A DNA stretch of 6,931 bases from an uncultured Erysipelotrichaceae bacterium. GTDB taxonomy: Bacteria > Bacillota_I > Bacilli_A > Erysipelotrichales > Erysipelotrichaceae. The DNA lies in assembly GCA_937902945.1 (NCBI GenBank), contig CALEMD010000364.1, forward strand, positions 1-6,931, given 5' to 3'. Made by a program: the position numbers and the translations under genes. Positions 1 through 4,980 of this stretch are shown here, in pieces. Under the pieces are notes generated by a model. It was not told where the DNA came from. It was given only the letters and a program-made list of their open reading frames with translations, and made no database searches. How positions within the stretch are numbered: the first letter of the stretch is position 1; the number at the start of each line of letters is the position of its first letter.

Positions 1-500
1 ATTTCTGTTTCGACTTTTTCCAGACGTATTTCAGTGTTTCTAGCATTGCAGTCCACTCTGTTCGAAAGCATCATGAACTCATCTGTTCCAATAAAACCTT
101 TGTTTGCAGATATGCAGTCTTTCATATCCTTGAACATGCGGATCAATGCTTTACTCTGCTGAACAGCCAGCGGGCCCTTCAAGACAGTCATCAGCATATA
201 TATACCCTGTTCCGTGAAGGCGTAAGGCAGATAGCGGGAACCACCAGATTGTCCAGTAAACAAGCTGTTTTTCCGTGAGGTCAAAATTTTTGACCTCAAG
301 TTCATTGCTTCGTTTTTAGTAATTCGAAAACGAAAATCATCGTCAAATTTACAATCGTTGTTTTTCACCTGCTGATTGAATGCTTTTGTTGTATATCCAT
401 AGATCTTCGCCAGATCAAGATCCAGCATAACCTTCTGTCCACGGATCATATAGATCCTGTCATTTAGATTCTTTGCATCCATCACTGCTATCTCATTCAT
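1..500 (-). CDS. ORF6N domain-containing protein, N-terminal part (cut by window edge)
   Basis: This minus-strand reading frame stays open for 166 codons from the ATG at 500 to the left edge, so the C-terminus is missing. The start is supported by GGAGG at 508-512 (minus strand), 7 nt upstream; a nearby ATG at 505 hits a stop after two codons. The protein begins MNEIAVMDAKNLNDRIYMIR. The conserved ORF6N core follows at about residues 10-105: LDLAKIYGYTTKAFNQQVKN, then FRFRITKNEA, then SGGSRYLPYAFTEQG near residues 85-99. From about residue 145 the sequence becomes polar and heptad-like (NRVDCNARNTEIRLEKVE), as expected for the coiled coil that often follows this domain. ORF6N proteins are DNA-binding or antirepressor-like proteins of phages and mobile elements; the target here is unknown. 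It lies downstream of the PTS terminator on the same strand with its own promoter region, so it is probably an independent unit. The family call is firm and the function is not. Confidence 0.88.
   Translation of the reverse strand, partial: MNEIAVMDAKNLNDRIYMIRGQKVMLDLDLAKIYGYTTKAFNQQVKNNDCKFDDDFRFRITKNEAMNLRSKILTSRKNSLFTGQSGGSRYLPYAFTEQGIYMLMTVLKGPLAVQQSKALIRMFKDMKDCISANKGFIGTDEFMMLSNRVDCNARNTEIRLEKVETE
276..298. repeat. Perfect 23-bp palindrome inside the ORF6N coding region
   Basis: The left arm TGAGGTCAAAA (276-286) is the exact reverse complement of the right arm TTTTGACCTCA (288-298), with a single T between them. It lies within codons for the segment LRSKILTS of the ORF6N protein. It could form a DNA cruciform or be a dimeric protein-binding site, but no function can be read from the sequence. 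Confidence 0.85.
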
Positions 501-523
501 GTCATAGCCTCCATACAAGGTTC

Positions 524-561
524 TGCATATCTTATATGCAAAGTTATGAACATCCCTTCAA
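524..561 (-). promoter_or_regulatory. Candidate promoter of the ORF6N gene with overlapping 17-bp inverted repeat
   Basis: On the minus strand a TTGAAG -35-like box (556-561) is followed by an A/T-rich -10 candidate. It can be read as CATATA (533-538) at 17-bp spacing or TATAAG (531-536) at 19 bp. The -10 candidate sits inside a perfect inverted repeat, TGCATAT CTT ATATGCA (524-540), a natural layout for an operator that blocks RNA polymerase. The start codon is at 500, giving a short leader. The repeat is certain; the promoter assignment is moderate and the regulator is unknown. Autoregulation by the ORF6N protein is only a guess. Confidence 0.45.
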
Positions 562-645
562 AATATGCTTGGGCGTGCTGTTTAATGTATCAATTCCTTA
601 CTCTATGAAGATGTAAGATCGATAGGCTGCAACATGACTTCTAAT

Positions 646-668
646 AAAAAGCACCGCTTTCGCGGTGC
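646..668 (-). terminator. Intrinsic terminator of the PTS operon
   Basis: Read on the minus strand, GCACCGC (668-662), loop GAAA and GCGGTGC (657-651) form a 7-bp GC-rich stem with a stable GNRA tetraloop, followed directly by five U (650-646). It begins about 50 bp past the stop codon of the IID gene and separates the PTS operon from the ORF6N gene. Confidence 0.92.
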
Positions 669-715
669 CTCTTCTTCAAGGATGAGATTTGTTTCACTAA
701 TACTGATTTTCGAGA

Positions 716-1573
716 TTAATACCAAACAACAAACGGTGTGTAATTTCCTGCCCAGATGCCGAAGAATGCGCCAACAAGTCCGATGACCAAGAGCAAGCAA
801 ATGCACTTGATTGGTGACCAGTTGTGCTTCTTGATGAGGAAGTAAACCATCAGAGTCATAGCAAGTGGAATCAGCTGAGGCAGAATTCCATTAATAACTG
901 ACTGGATATCAATAGGAGCATCACCGTTCTGGATAACGATCTTAACGGATGTAGCACCATAGTTGCAAGTCAGAGCACCGACAACGAATACACCGAGCAT
1001 AGATGCTGCATGAGTGAATTCCTTTGCGTTTGCTGTGAGCATTTCGATAGCCTTTGTTCCCAGATCATATGACCAATACATCAGCCAGTAACGAACACCG
1101 AACTGAACAAGATTGAATATGATGAGGAAGAGGAACGGAGCAACAATGTTTCCATTGATTGCCATATTAGCTGTAATACCTGCTGTAATTGGAACGAGTG
1201 TGAACCAGAATATAGCATCTCCGATTCCACCGAGAGGTCCCATAGCTGCAACACGCACGGCGCGGATTGTAGGAATATCAGACTTCTGCTGTTCCAGTGA
1301 CAGAACGATTCCCATAACGAATGTTACGAGGAATGGGTGGGTATTAAAGAATTCAAGGTTATGTCCCATTGAAGCTGCGAGATCTTCTTTATTAGTATGG
1401 ATCTTTTCCAGACCTGGAAGAATACCCCACAACCATCCGCAGGCCTGCATTCTTTCATAGTTGAAGGAAGCCTGCAGGAACAGTGATCTCCAAACCATCT
1501 TGTTAAGAGTTTTCTTATCAAGCGGAGCAGCTGGAGTCAAATCTTTATACATAGTAATATCTTTAGATGCCAT
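716..1573 (-). CDS. PTS system mannose/fructose/sorbose-family IID component
   Basis: This is a 285-residue membrane subunit of a sugar-transporting phosphotransferase. With IIC it forms the translocation channel, and sugar is phosphorylated by IIB on entry. Start choice: the frame extends upstream to 1645, but the ATG at 1573 (MASKDITMYK) has GGAGGAG at 1580-1586, 6 nt away, and gives the normal family length. Conserved features are WRSLFLQASFNYERMQACGW (residues 28-47), the family hallmark MGPLGGIGDAIFW (111-123), and hydrophobic segments at about 124-160, 190-205, 228-247 and 256-274. It overlaps the end of the IIC gene by 11 bp, with its ribosome binding site inside that gene, which suggests translational coupling. 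It is the last gene before the terminator. Substrate cannot be fixed from IID alone; the operon's IIB and IIC favour an amino sugar. Confidence 0.95.
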   Translation of the reverse strand: MASKDITMYKDLTPAAPLDKKTLNKMVWRSLFLQASFNYERMQACGWLWGILPGLEKIHTNKEDLAASMGHNLEFFNTHPFLVTFVMGIVLSLEQQKSDIPTIRAVRVAAMGPLGGIGDAIFWFTLVPITAGITANMAINGNIVAPFLFLIIFNLVQFGVRYWLMYWSYDLGTKAIEMLTANAKEFTHAASMLGVFVVGALTCNYGATSVKIVIQNGDAPIDIQSVINGILPQLIPLAMTLMVYFLIKKHNWSPIKCICLLLVIGLVGAFFGIWAGNYTPFVVWY

Positions 1574-2348
1574 CTGTAGCTCCTCCATTTCCGCCTGCGT
1601 TCTTAATCTTAACAGCTGTGTTGTAGTCGTAGAGTGCAATTGCAATACCTACGAAAGCAACCAACAGCAGAGCTGGTCCGCCAAGACCTGCTGCAGAGAG
1701 AACTGCAGCGATAGCGAATCCTGCGAAGTAGATGCCCCACATATCGCCGGAGAGCATTATCTTCATCAGAATGCCGAAACCTACATAACGCATCATGCCG
1801 CCAGCTGCACTCAAGCCACCCATGAACCAGTTTCCTGCCATGGACTGCAGAGTATTGCCGAGAGCTTCTCCGCCAATGCAGCCGAGGATTACGATTACTG
1901 CGAACAGGAGTCCGAGAACGCCCATTGCGAAGTAGTTCAATCCAGCGATACCCTTAGTATCTGCTTTTTCTGCATAAGCATCAGCCTTAGTCATCAGAGG
2001 TGACATCAGCGTGAATGTGATTGTTACTGCGTACTGTCCAAACAGAGAGAATGGAACAGCTAATCCTACTGCTGCTGAGGTATCAATACCTAAGCTGCAG
2101 GCAAAGACTGTTGCCATGATACCGCCGATAACGGCGTTTGGTGGCTGTGCGCCACCGACAGGCATATTACCGATAGTCATCAGCTGATATGTACCGCCGA
2201 CGATAAGTCCTGTATTTACGTCACCGAGAATGGCACCAACAACTGGTCCCATAACGATAGGCTGATACAGAGACTCAAGGAAGTCGAACTGGTCAATAGC
2301 AGCGATGAAGGTAACAATGCCAATCAGTAAATACTGAATAAATGACAT
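1563..2348 (-). CDS. PTS system mannose-family IIC component (N-acetylgalactosamine-like)
   Basis: This 261-residue polytopic membrane protein is the sugar-binding channel subunit of the EII complex. It starts MSFIQYLLIGIVTFIAAIDQ at the ATG at 2348, preceded by AAAGGGA (2356-2362) at 7-nt spacing. The conserved re-entrant segment GGTYQLMTIGNMPVGGAQPP (residues 51-70), followed by NAVIGGIMAT, is typical of sorbose/GalNAc-type IIC subunits. Several hydrophobic helices follow at about 92-118, 138-160, 174-199, 203-222 and 225-240. The C-terminus is short, polar and glycine-rich. The gene lies 31 bp behind IIB and overlaps IID by 11 bp, so the three are co-transcribed. Assignment to the IIC family is firm. 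N-acetylgalactosamine or galactosamine as substrate is inferred from overall resemblance to AgaW/AgaC-type proteins and is not proven. Confidence 0.94.
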   Translation of the reverse strand: MSFIQYLLIGIVTFIAAIDQFDFLESLYQPIVMGPVVGAILGDVNTGLIVGGTYQLMTIGNMPVGGAQPPNAVIGGIMATVFACSLGIDTSAAVGLAVPFSLFGQYAVTITFTLMSPLMTKADAYAEKADTKGIAGLNYFAMGVLGLLFAVIVILGCIGGEALGNTLQSMAGNWFMGGLSAAGGMMRYVGFGILMKIMLSGDMWGIYFAGFAIAAVLSAAGLGGPALLLVAFVGIAIALYDYNTAVKIKNAGGNGGATDGI

Positions 2349-2379
2349 GTTATTTTCCCTTTCCCTTACTTTTTAAGAG

Positions 2380-2856
2380 TTACTTGAAGAGCTTACTTGG
2401 ATCTTCAGCGTGTTCCTGCGGAACCTTACGAATTTCGAGTTCCACGCCTAATTCCTGAAGTTTCTTGAATGCCGCAACGTCTTCATCATTAACGGCTACT
2501 GTGGTAGCAACCTGACGTTTTCCGTCCGCCATATGCATGTTCCCGATGTTAAGCTTTTTAACAGGAACACCTCCCTCTACCAGTTTCAGTACGTCCTCTG
2601 GATTTTCACAAACCAAGAAGATTTTCTGTGCCGGCGATGCTTTGGCGATCGTGTCGATGGTTTTCTGGATCGTCCAGTAACGCGTCTGTGCGTAAGCTGG
2701 AGCGGCCATGTCCATCAGCTGCTGCCTCAATTTGTTGCTGGCAACGGCATCATTGGCGACCAAGATCAGATTTGCTCCGATCGATCCGCACCACTGAGTC
2801 GCTACCTGACCATGAATCAGTCGATTGTCAATGCGTGTTAGAACAATATTTGGCAT
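2380..2856 (-). CDS. PTS system mannose-family IIB component (AgaV/AgaB-like)
   Basis: This 158-residue cytoplasmic subunit accepts phosphate from IIA on a histidine and passes it to the incoming sugar. The phosphorylation motif is IDNRLIHGQVATQW with the predicted active His at residue 15. Other family blocks are ANLILVANDAVA (28-39), RYWTIQKTID (59-68), GGVPVKKLNIGNMH (95-108) and LGVELEIRKVPQE (136-148). Start choice: an in-frame ATG lies at 2874, but MPNIVLTRIDNRL is the family N-terminus and its ATG at 2856 has AAAGGA (2865-2870) 8 nt upstream. The sequence reads like the N-acetylgalactosamine branch (E. coli AgaV/AgaB) more than mannose IIAB: it is a free-standing IIB with no fused IIA domain. 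It is the first gene of the IIB-IIC-IID operon. The phosphate-donating IIA must be encoded elsewhere or borrowed from another PTS. Confidence 0.95.
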   Translation of the reverse strand: MPNIVLTRIDNRLIHGQVATQWCGSIGANLILVANDAVASNKLRQQLMDMAAPAYAQTRYWTIQKTIDTIAKASPAQKIFLVCENPEDVLKLVEGGVPVKKLNIGNMHMADGKRQVATTVAVNDEDVAAFKKLQELGVELEIRKVPQEHAEDPSKLFK

Positions 2857-2937
2857 ACATCTCATCCTTTCCATATTAAGTGCTCGAAGTCACTCCTACA
2901 TTTACAATCATAACGCATTTCCTTGGGAATGAGATAT

Positions 2938-2951
2938 TGAAAACGCTTAAC
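2938..2951. promoter_or_regulatory. cre-like site 1 (downstream of the PTS promoter)
   Basis: TGAAAACGCTTAAC matches the CcpA-binding consensus TGWAARCGYTWNCW except at the last two positions; read on the minus strand only the first two positions differ. It lies about 17-30 bp past the predicted transcription start of the PTS operon, where a bound CcpA would act as a roadblock. CcpA binding is inferred from the consensus. Confidence 0.6.
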
Positions 2952-2974
2952 TAGTTGCACTTTTGAGTAACACA

Positions 2975-2983
2975 ATTCTAACA
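2975..2983 (-). promoter_or_regulatory. Extended -10 promoter of the PTS operon
   Basis: On the minus strand TGTTAGAAT (2983-2975) is an extended -10 element: TG, one base, then TAGAAT, which is 5 of 6 matches to TATAAT. No good -35 lies at 16-18 bp, which is common for extended -10 promoters and fits a promoter helped or controlled by a bound regulator. The predicted start near 2968 leaves a leader of about 110 nt before the IIB gene. A second, weaker -10 candidate, TATGAT, is at 2907-2912. Confidence 0.5.
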
Positions 2984-3012
2984 CAAAACGATTAAGGCAC
3001 CATTTCACAAGA

Positions 3013-3026
3013 TGTAAGCGCTTAGA
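3013..3026. promoter_or_regulatory. cre-like site 2 (upstream of the PTS promoter)
   Basis: TGTAAGCGCTTAGA matches the cre consensus TGWAARCGYTWNCW at all but one position on either strand, and its centre TAAGCGCTTA is a perfect 10-bp palindrome. It is centred about 50 bp upstream of the predicted PTS transcription start and about 75 bp from cre-like site 1. CcpA could use the pair for repression by looping, or this site alone for activation; the sequence cannot tell which. Confidence 0.7.
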
Positions 3027-3168
3027 ATTGCCTTGTTTCAGCGATTTCACTGAATTTGTTTTGTTTTGAACAGAAAACCTTCACAAATCAAGATTGCCTG
3101 CAATGTGCTGAAATTCAAAGCTCTGATCATATGTGGAAAAACCTCAAGATACGATTTTGAAAAGAATG

Positions 3169-3210
3169 ATATCAATGCACTGTGCTGATATGCGGATTTG
3201 TGTTTACACA
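3169..3210. repeat. Two small inverted repeats upstream of gpmI
   Basis: The first repeat has arms ATATCA (3169-3174) and TGATAT (3186-3191) around a nested GCA/TGC stem (3177-3185). The second is TGTGT TT ACACA (3199-3210). They lie about 35-75 bp upstream of the gpmI -10 element, where an activator or repressor could sit. Short A/T-rich palindromes also arise by chance, so function is uncertain. Confidence 0.3.
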
Positions 3211-3241
3211 GGGCAATATGCGCATCATTTCACATGAAGTA

Positions 3242-3250
3242 TGCTATATT
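3242..3250 (+). promoter_or_regulatory. Extended -10 promoter of gpmI
   Basis: TGCTATATT (3242-3250) is a TG-n extended -10 with TATATT, 5 of 6 matches to consensus. No convincing -35 lies at the right distance. Transcription would begin near 3257, just before the ribosome binding site AAAGGAG at 3261-3267, giving a short leader of about 20 nt. Confidence 0.45.
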
Positions 3251-3276
3251 TATATACGTTAAAGGAGAATATGAAT

Positions 3277-4857
3277 ATGACTAAACCGGTAGTACTGGTA
3301 GTAATGGACGGCGTAGGCTGGACTGACAAAGACAATGGCAACGCAGTTCTGCATTCTTATAAACCGCAGATTGAAGAATTGATGACAAAATGGCCTCATA
3401 CAGCAATCAAAGCATCAGGAGTTGCAGTAGGACTTCCAAGTGATTCAGATATGGGCAATTCAGAAGTAGGACATAACGCATTAGGCTGCGGACAGATTTA
3501 TTCCCAGGGTGCAAAACTGGTCAATGAATCTATTGAAAGCGGAAAGATCTTTGATTCAAAGACATGGAAGGAATCCGTTGATTTTGTTAAGGAGCACAAC
3601 GGCAAAATGCATTTCATGGGCTTGCTGTCTGATGGAAATGTTCATTCACATATCAATCATCTGATTGCATTGATCAAAGAATGCAAAAAAGAAGGCGTCA
3701 ATGAAGTACGTGTTCATGCATTGCTGGATGGCAGAGATGTTGATCCGACAAGTGCATTGAAATATGTAGATCAGTTAGAGAATGTATTCAAGGATCTGAA
3801 TGATGGTACATTCCGTGGCTGCATTGCTTCCGGCGGCGGAAGAATGGTCATCACTATGGACCGTTACGAATCAGATTGGAGCATGGTTGAAAAAGGATGG
3901 CATATCCATGTTATGGGAGATGGTCCTAAGTACGACAGTGCGGCAGATGCAATCAATGCACTTCGCAAAGAAGGCGATTATACAGACCAGTTCCTGCCAG
4001 GCTTTGTAGTTGCAGAGAATGGGACACCGGTAGGAACCATCGACGACGGTGACAGTGTTATACTGTTCAATTTCCGCGGTGATCGTGCGATTGAAATTTC
4101 CAAGGCTTTTGATACTAAAGAAGGATTCACAGCATTTGACAGAGTCAAGTATCCAAACGTCTACTATGCAGGCATGCTTGAGTATGATGGAGATCTGCAT
4201 ATTCCAGCACACTTCCTGGTTGAACCTCCGCACATTGAACATACAATGAGCGAATATCTAGTTAAGAAGGGCGTATATTCCTATGCCTGCTCCGAAACTC
4301 AGAAGTTTGGACATGTAACATATTTCTGGAATGGCAACCGTTCTGAGAAGTTTGATGAGAAATTGGAAACATGGGAAGAAGTAAAGAGCGATATCATTCC
4401 TTTTGAAAAGAAACCATGGATGAAAGCAACTGAGATTACAGATCTGATGGTCAAGGCTATTGAATCAGGCAAGTATCAGTTCATACGCTGCAACTATCCT
4501 AATGGCGATATGGTTGGCCACACAGGCAACTATGAAGCTACACTCATCGGGGTTGAAACAGTAGATCTGATGCTGAAGAGAATCATGGATGCCTGCAAAA
4601 AGGCTGACTGCACACTGATTGTAACAGCGGATCACGGAAACTCAGATGAGATGTGGAAGAAAGGCAAGAATCCAGCTGACCCAGTTGTTCCTGTCACAAG
4701 CCACTCTCTGGCAAAAGTACCATTTGCCATCTTCAATGGACCGGAAGGAACAGAGATGAAAGACGGAGACTTCGGATTGAGCAATGTTGCGGCAACAGTT
4801 GTCAAACTGCTCGGTTTCGAAAAACCGGAAGAATGGAACGAAGCGATTATTAAATAA
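3277..4857 (+). CDS. gpmI: 2,3-bisphosphoglycerate-independent phosphoglycerate mutase
   Basis: This 526-residue cytoplasmic enzyme interconverts 3- and 2-phosphoglycerate in glycolysis and gluconeogenesis through a phosphoserine intermediate and a two-metal (usually Mn) site. Start choice: the frame is open from 3241 and there is an ATG at 3271, but AAAGGAG (3261-3267) leaves only 3 nt to that one and 9 nt to the ATG at 3277 (MTKPVVLVVMDGVGW). By alignment from memory, all catalytic positions are present: D11, nucleophile S62 in DMGNSEVGH, H123 in SDGNVHSH, R153 and D154 in DGRD, R189 and R196, R267 and R270 in FRGDR, K343, D411 and H415 in NGDMVGH, D452 and H453 in TADHGN, and H476. The phosphatase-fold halves surround the inserted transferase domain at about residues 75-310. 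The blocks SGGGRMVITMDRYESDW and CSETQKFGHVTYFWNGNRS are of the plant/trypanosomatid-like type, not the Bacillus type. It is monocistronic, between its own promoter and terminator. Confidence 0.97.
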   Translation: MTKPVVLVVMDGVGWTDKDNGNAVLHSYKPQIEELMTKWPHTAIKASGVAVGLPSDSDMGNSEVGHNALGCGQIYSQGAKLVNESIESGKIFDSKTWKESVDFVKEHNGKMHFMGLLSDGNVHSHINHLIALIKECKKEGVNEVRVHALLDGRDVDPTSALKYVDQLENVFKDLNDGTFRGCIASGGGRMVITMDRYESDWSMVEKGWHIHVMGDGPKYDSAADAINALRKEGDYTDQFLPGFVVAENGTPVGTIDDGDSVILFNFRGDRAIEISKAFDTKEGFTAFDRVKYPNVYYAGMLEYDGDLHIPAHFLVEPPHIEHTMSEYLVKKGVYSYACSETQKFGHVTYFWNGNRSEKFDEKLETWEEVKSDIIPFEKKPWMKATEITDLMVKAIESGKYQFIRCNYPNGDMVGHTGNYEATLIGVETVDLMLKRIMDACKKADCTLIVTADHGNSDEMWKKGKNPADPVVPVTSHSLAKVPFAIFNGPEGTEMKDGDFGLSNVAATVVKLLGFEKPEEWNEAIIK

Positions 4858-4871
4858 GAAGAGATGCACAG

Positions 4872-4908
4872 AAGCGATTGACAATGCAGTACAGCCAATC
4901 GCTTTTTT
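4872..4908 (+). terminator. Intrinsic terminator of gpmI
   Basis: AAGCGATTG (4872-4880) pairs with CAATCGCTT (4896-4904) as a 9-bp perfect stem around a 15-nt loop, with a run of six T (4903-4908) at its 3' end. It lies 14 bp past the gpmI stop codon. Confidence 0.9.
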
Positions 4909-4909
4909 A

Positions 4910-4963
4910 TGTAAAAAGCAGTGATTAATAGCCCTATTCACCTTGTAAAAAGTAGTGATTAAT
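4910..4963. repeat. Pair of 20-bp direct repeats upstream of the ATPase gene
   Basis: The unit TGTAAAAAGYAGTGATTAAT occurs at 4910-4929 (Y is C) and 4944-4963 (Y is T), one mismatch apart, with a 14-bp spacer and a 34-bp period. The spacer junction forms the small palindrome AATAG CC CTATT (4927-4938). The copies lie between the gpmI terminator and the ATPase ribosome binding site. They may be regulatory, or a footprint of insertion or of duplication of the 5' flank of a multi-copy ATPase gene. The core GTGATTAA also occurs at the 3' end of the ATPase gene (6319-6326). Confidence 0.75.
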
Positions 4964-4980
4964 TAAAAGAAAGGACTTCT

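Larger units (their letters stand above)
2857..3276. other. Divergent intergenic region between the PTS operon and gpmI
   Basis: This 420-bp stretch carries no credible gene. Its PTS-proximal third holds two cre-like sites and an extended -10 promoter firing leftward. The gpmI-proximal part holds an extended -10 promoter firing rightward and two small inverted repeats: ATATCA...TGATAT (3169-3191) enclosing GCA-CTG-TGC, and TGTGT TT ACACA (3199-3210). The middle (about 3030-3160) is A/T-rich and I see no clear element in it. I found no -24/-12 sigma-54 promoter, although mannose-family PTS operons in Bacillota often use one. Confidence 0.7.

Noticed and set aside
1407..1420. Short palindrome TTCCAG AC CTGGAA in the IID gene
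   Set aside because: Six-base arms inside a coding region are expected by chance and no context supports a function.
1461..2003. Plus-strand open frame of 180 codons opposite the PTS IIC/IID genes
   Set aside because: It is antisense to two clearly conserved membrane proteins, is cysteine- and serine-rich in an unnatural way, and has no good ribosome binding site.
2862..3050. Minus-strand 62-codon frame in the PTS leader, a possible leader peptide
   Set aside because: It starts at a GTG with no ribosome binding site, begins upstream of the likely transcription start, runs over both cre-like sites, and resembles no known leader.
2857..3060. Sigma-54 (-24/-12) promoter for the mannose-family PTS operon
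   Set aside because: No TGGCAC-N5-TTGC pattern is present on the minus strand upstream of the IIB gene.
4878..4883. Perfect TTGACA -35 hexamer downstream of gpmI
   Set aside because: It is part of the terminator stem-loop (left arm and loop), and there is no -10 element at 16-18 bp.
4632..4941. Two overlapping minus-strand frames opposite the end of gpmI
   Set aside because: They lie antisense to the conserved C-terminal domain of gpmI and its terminator and have no supporting signals.
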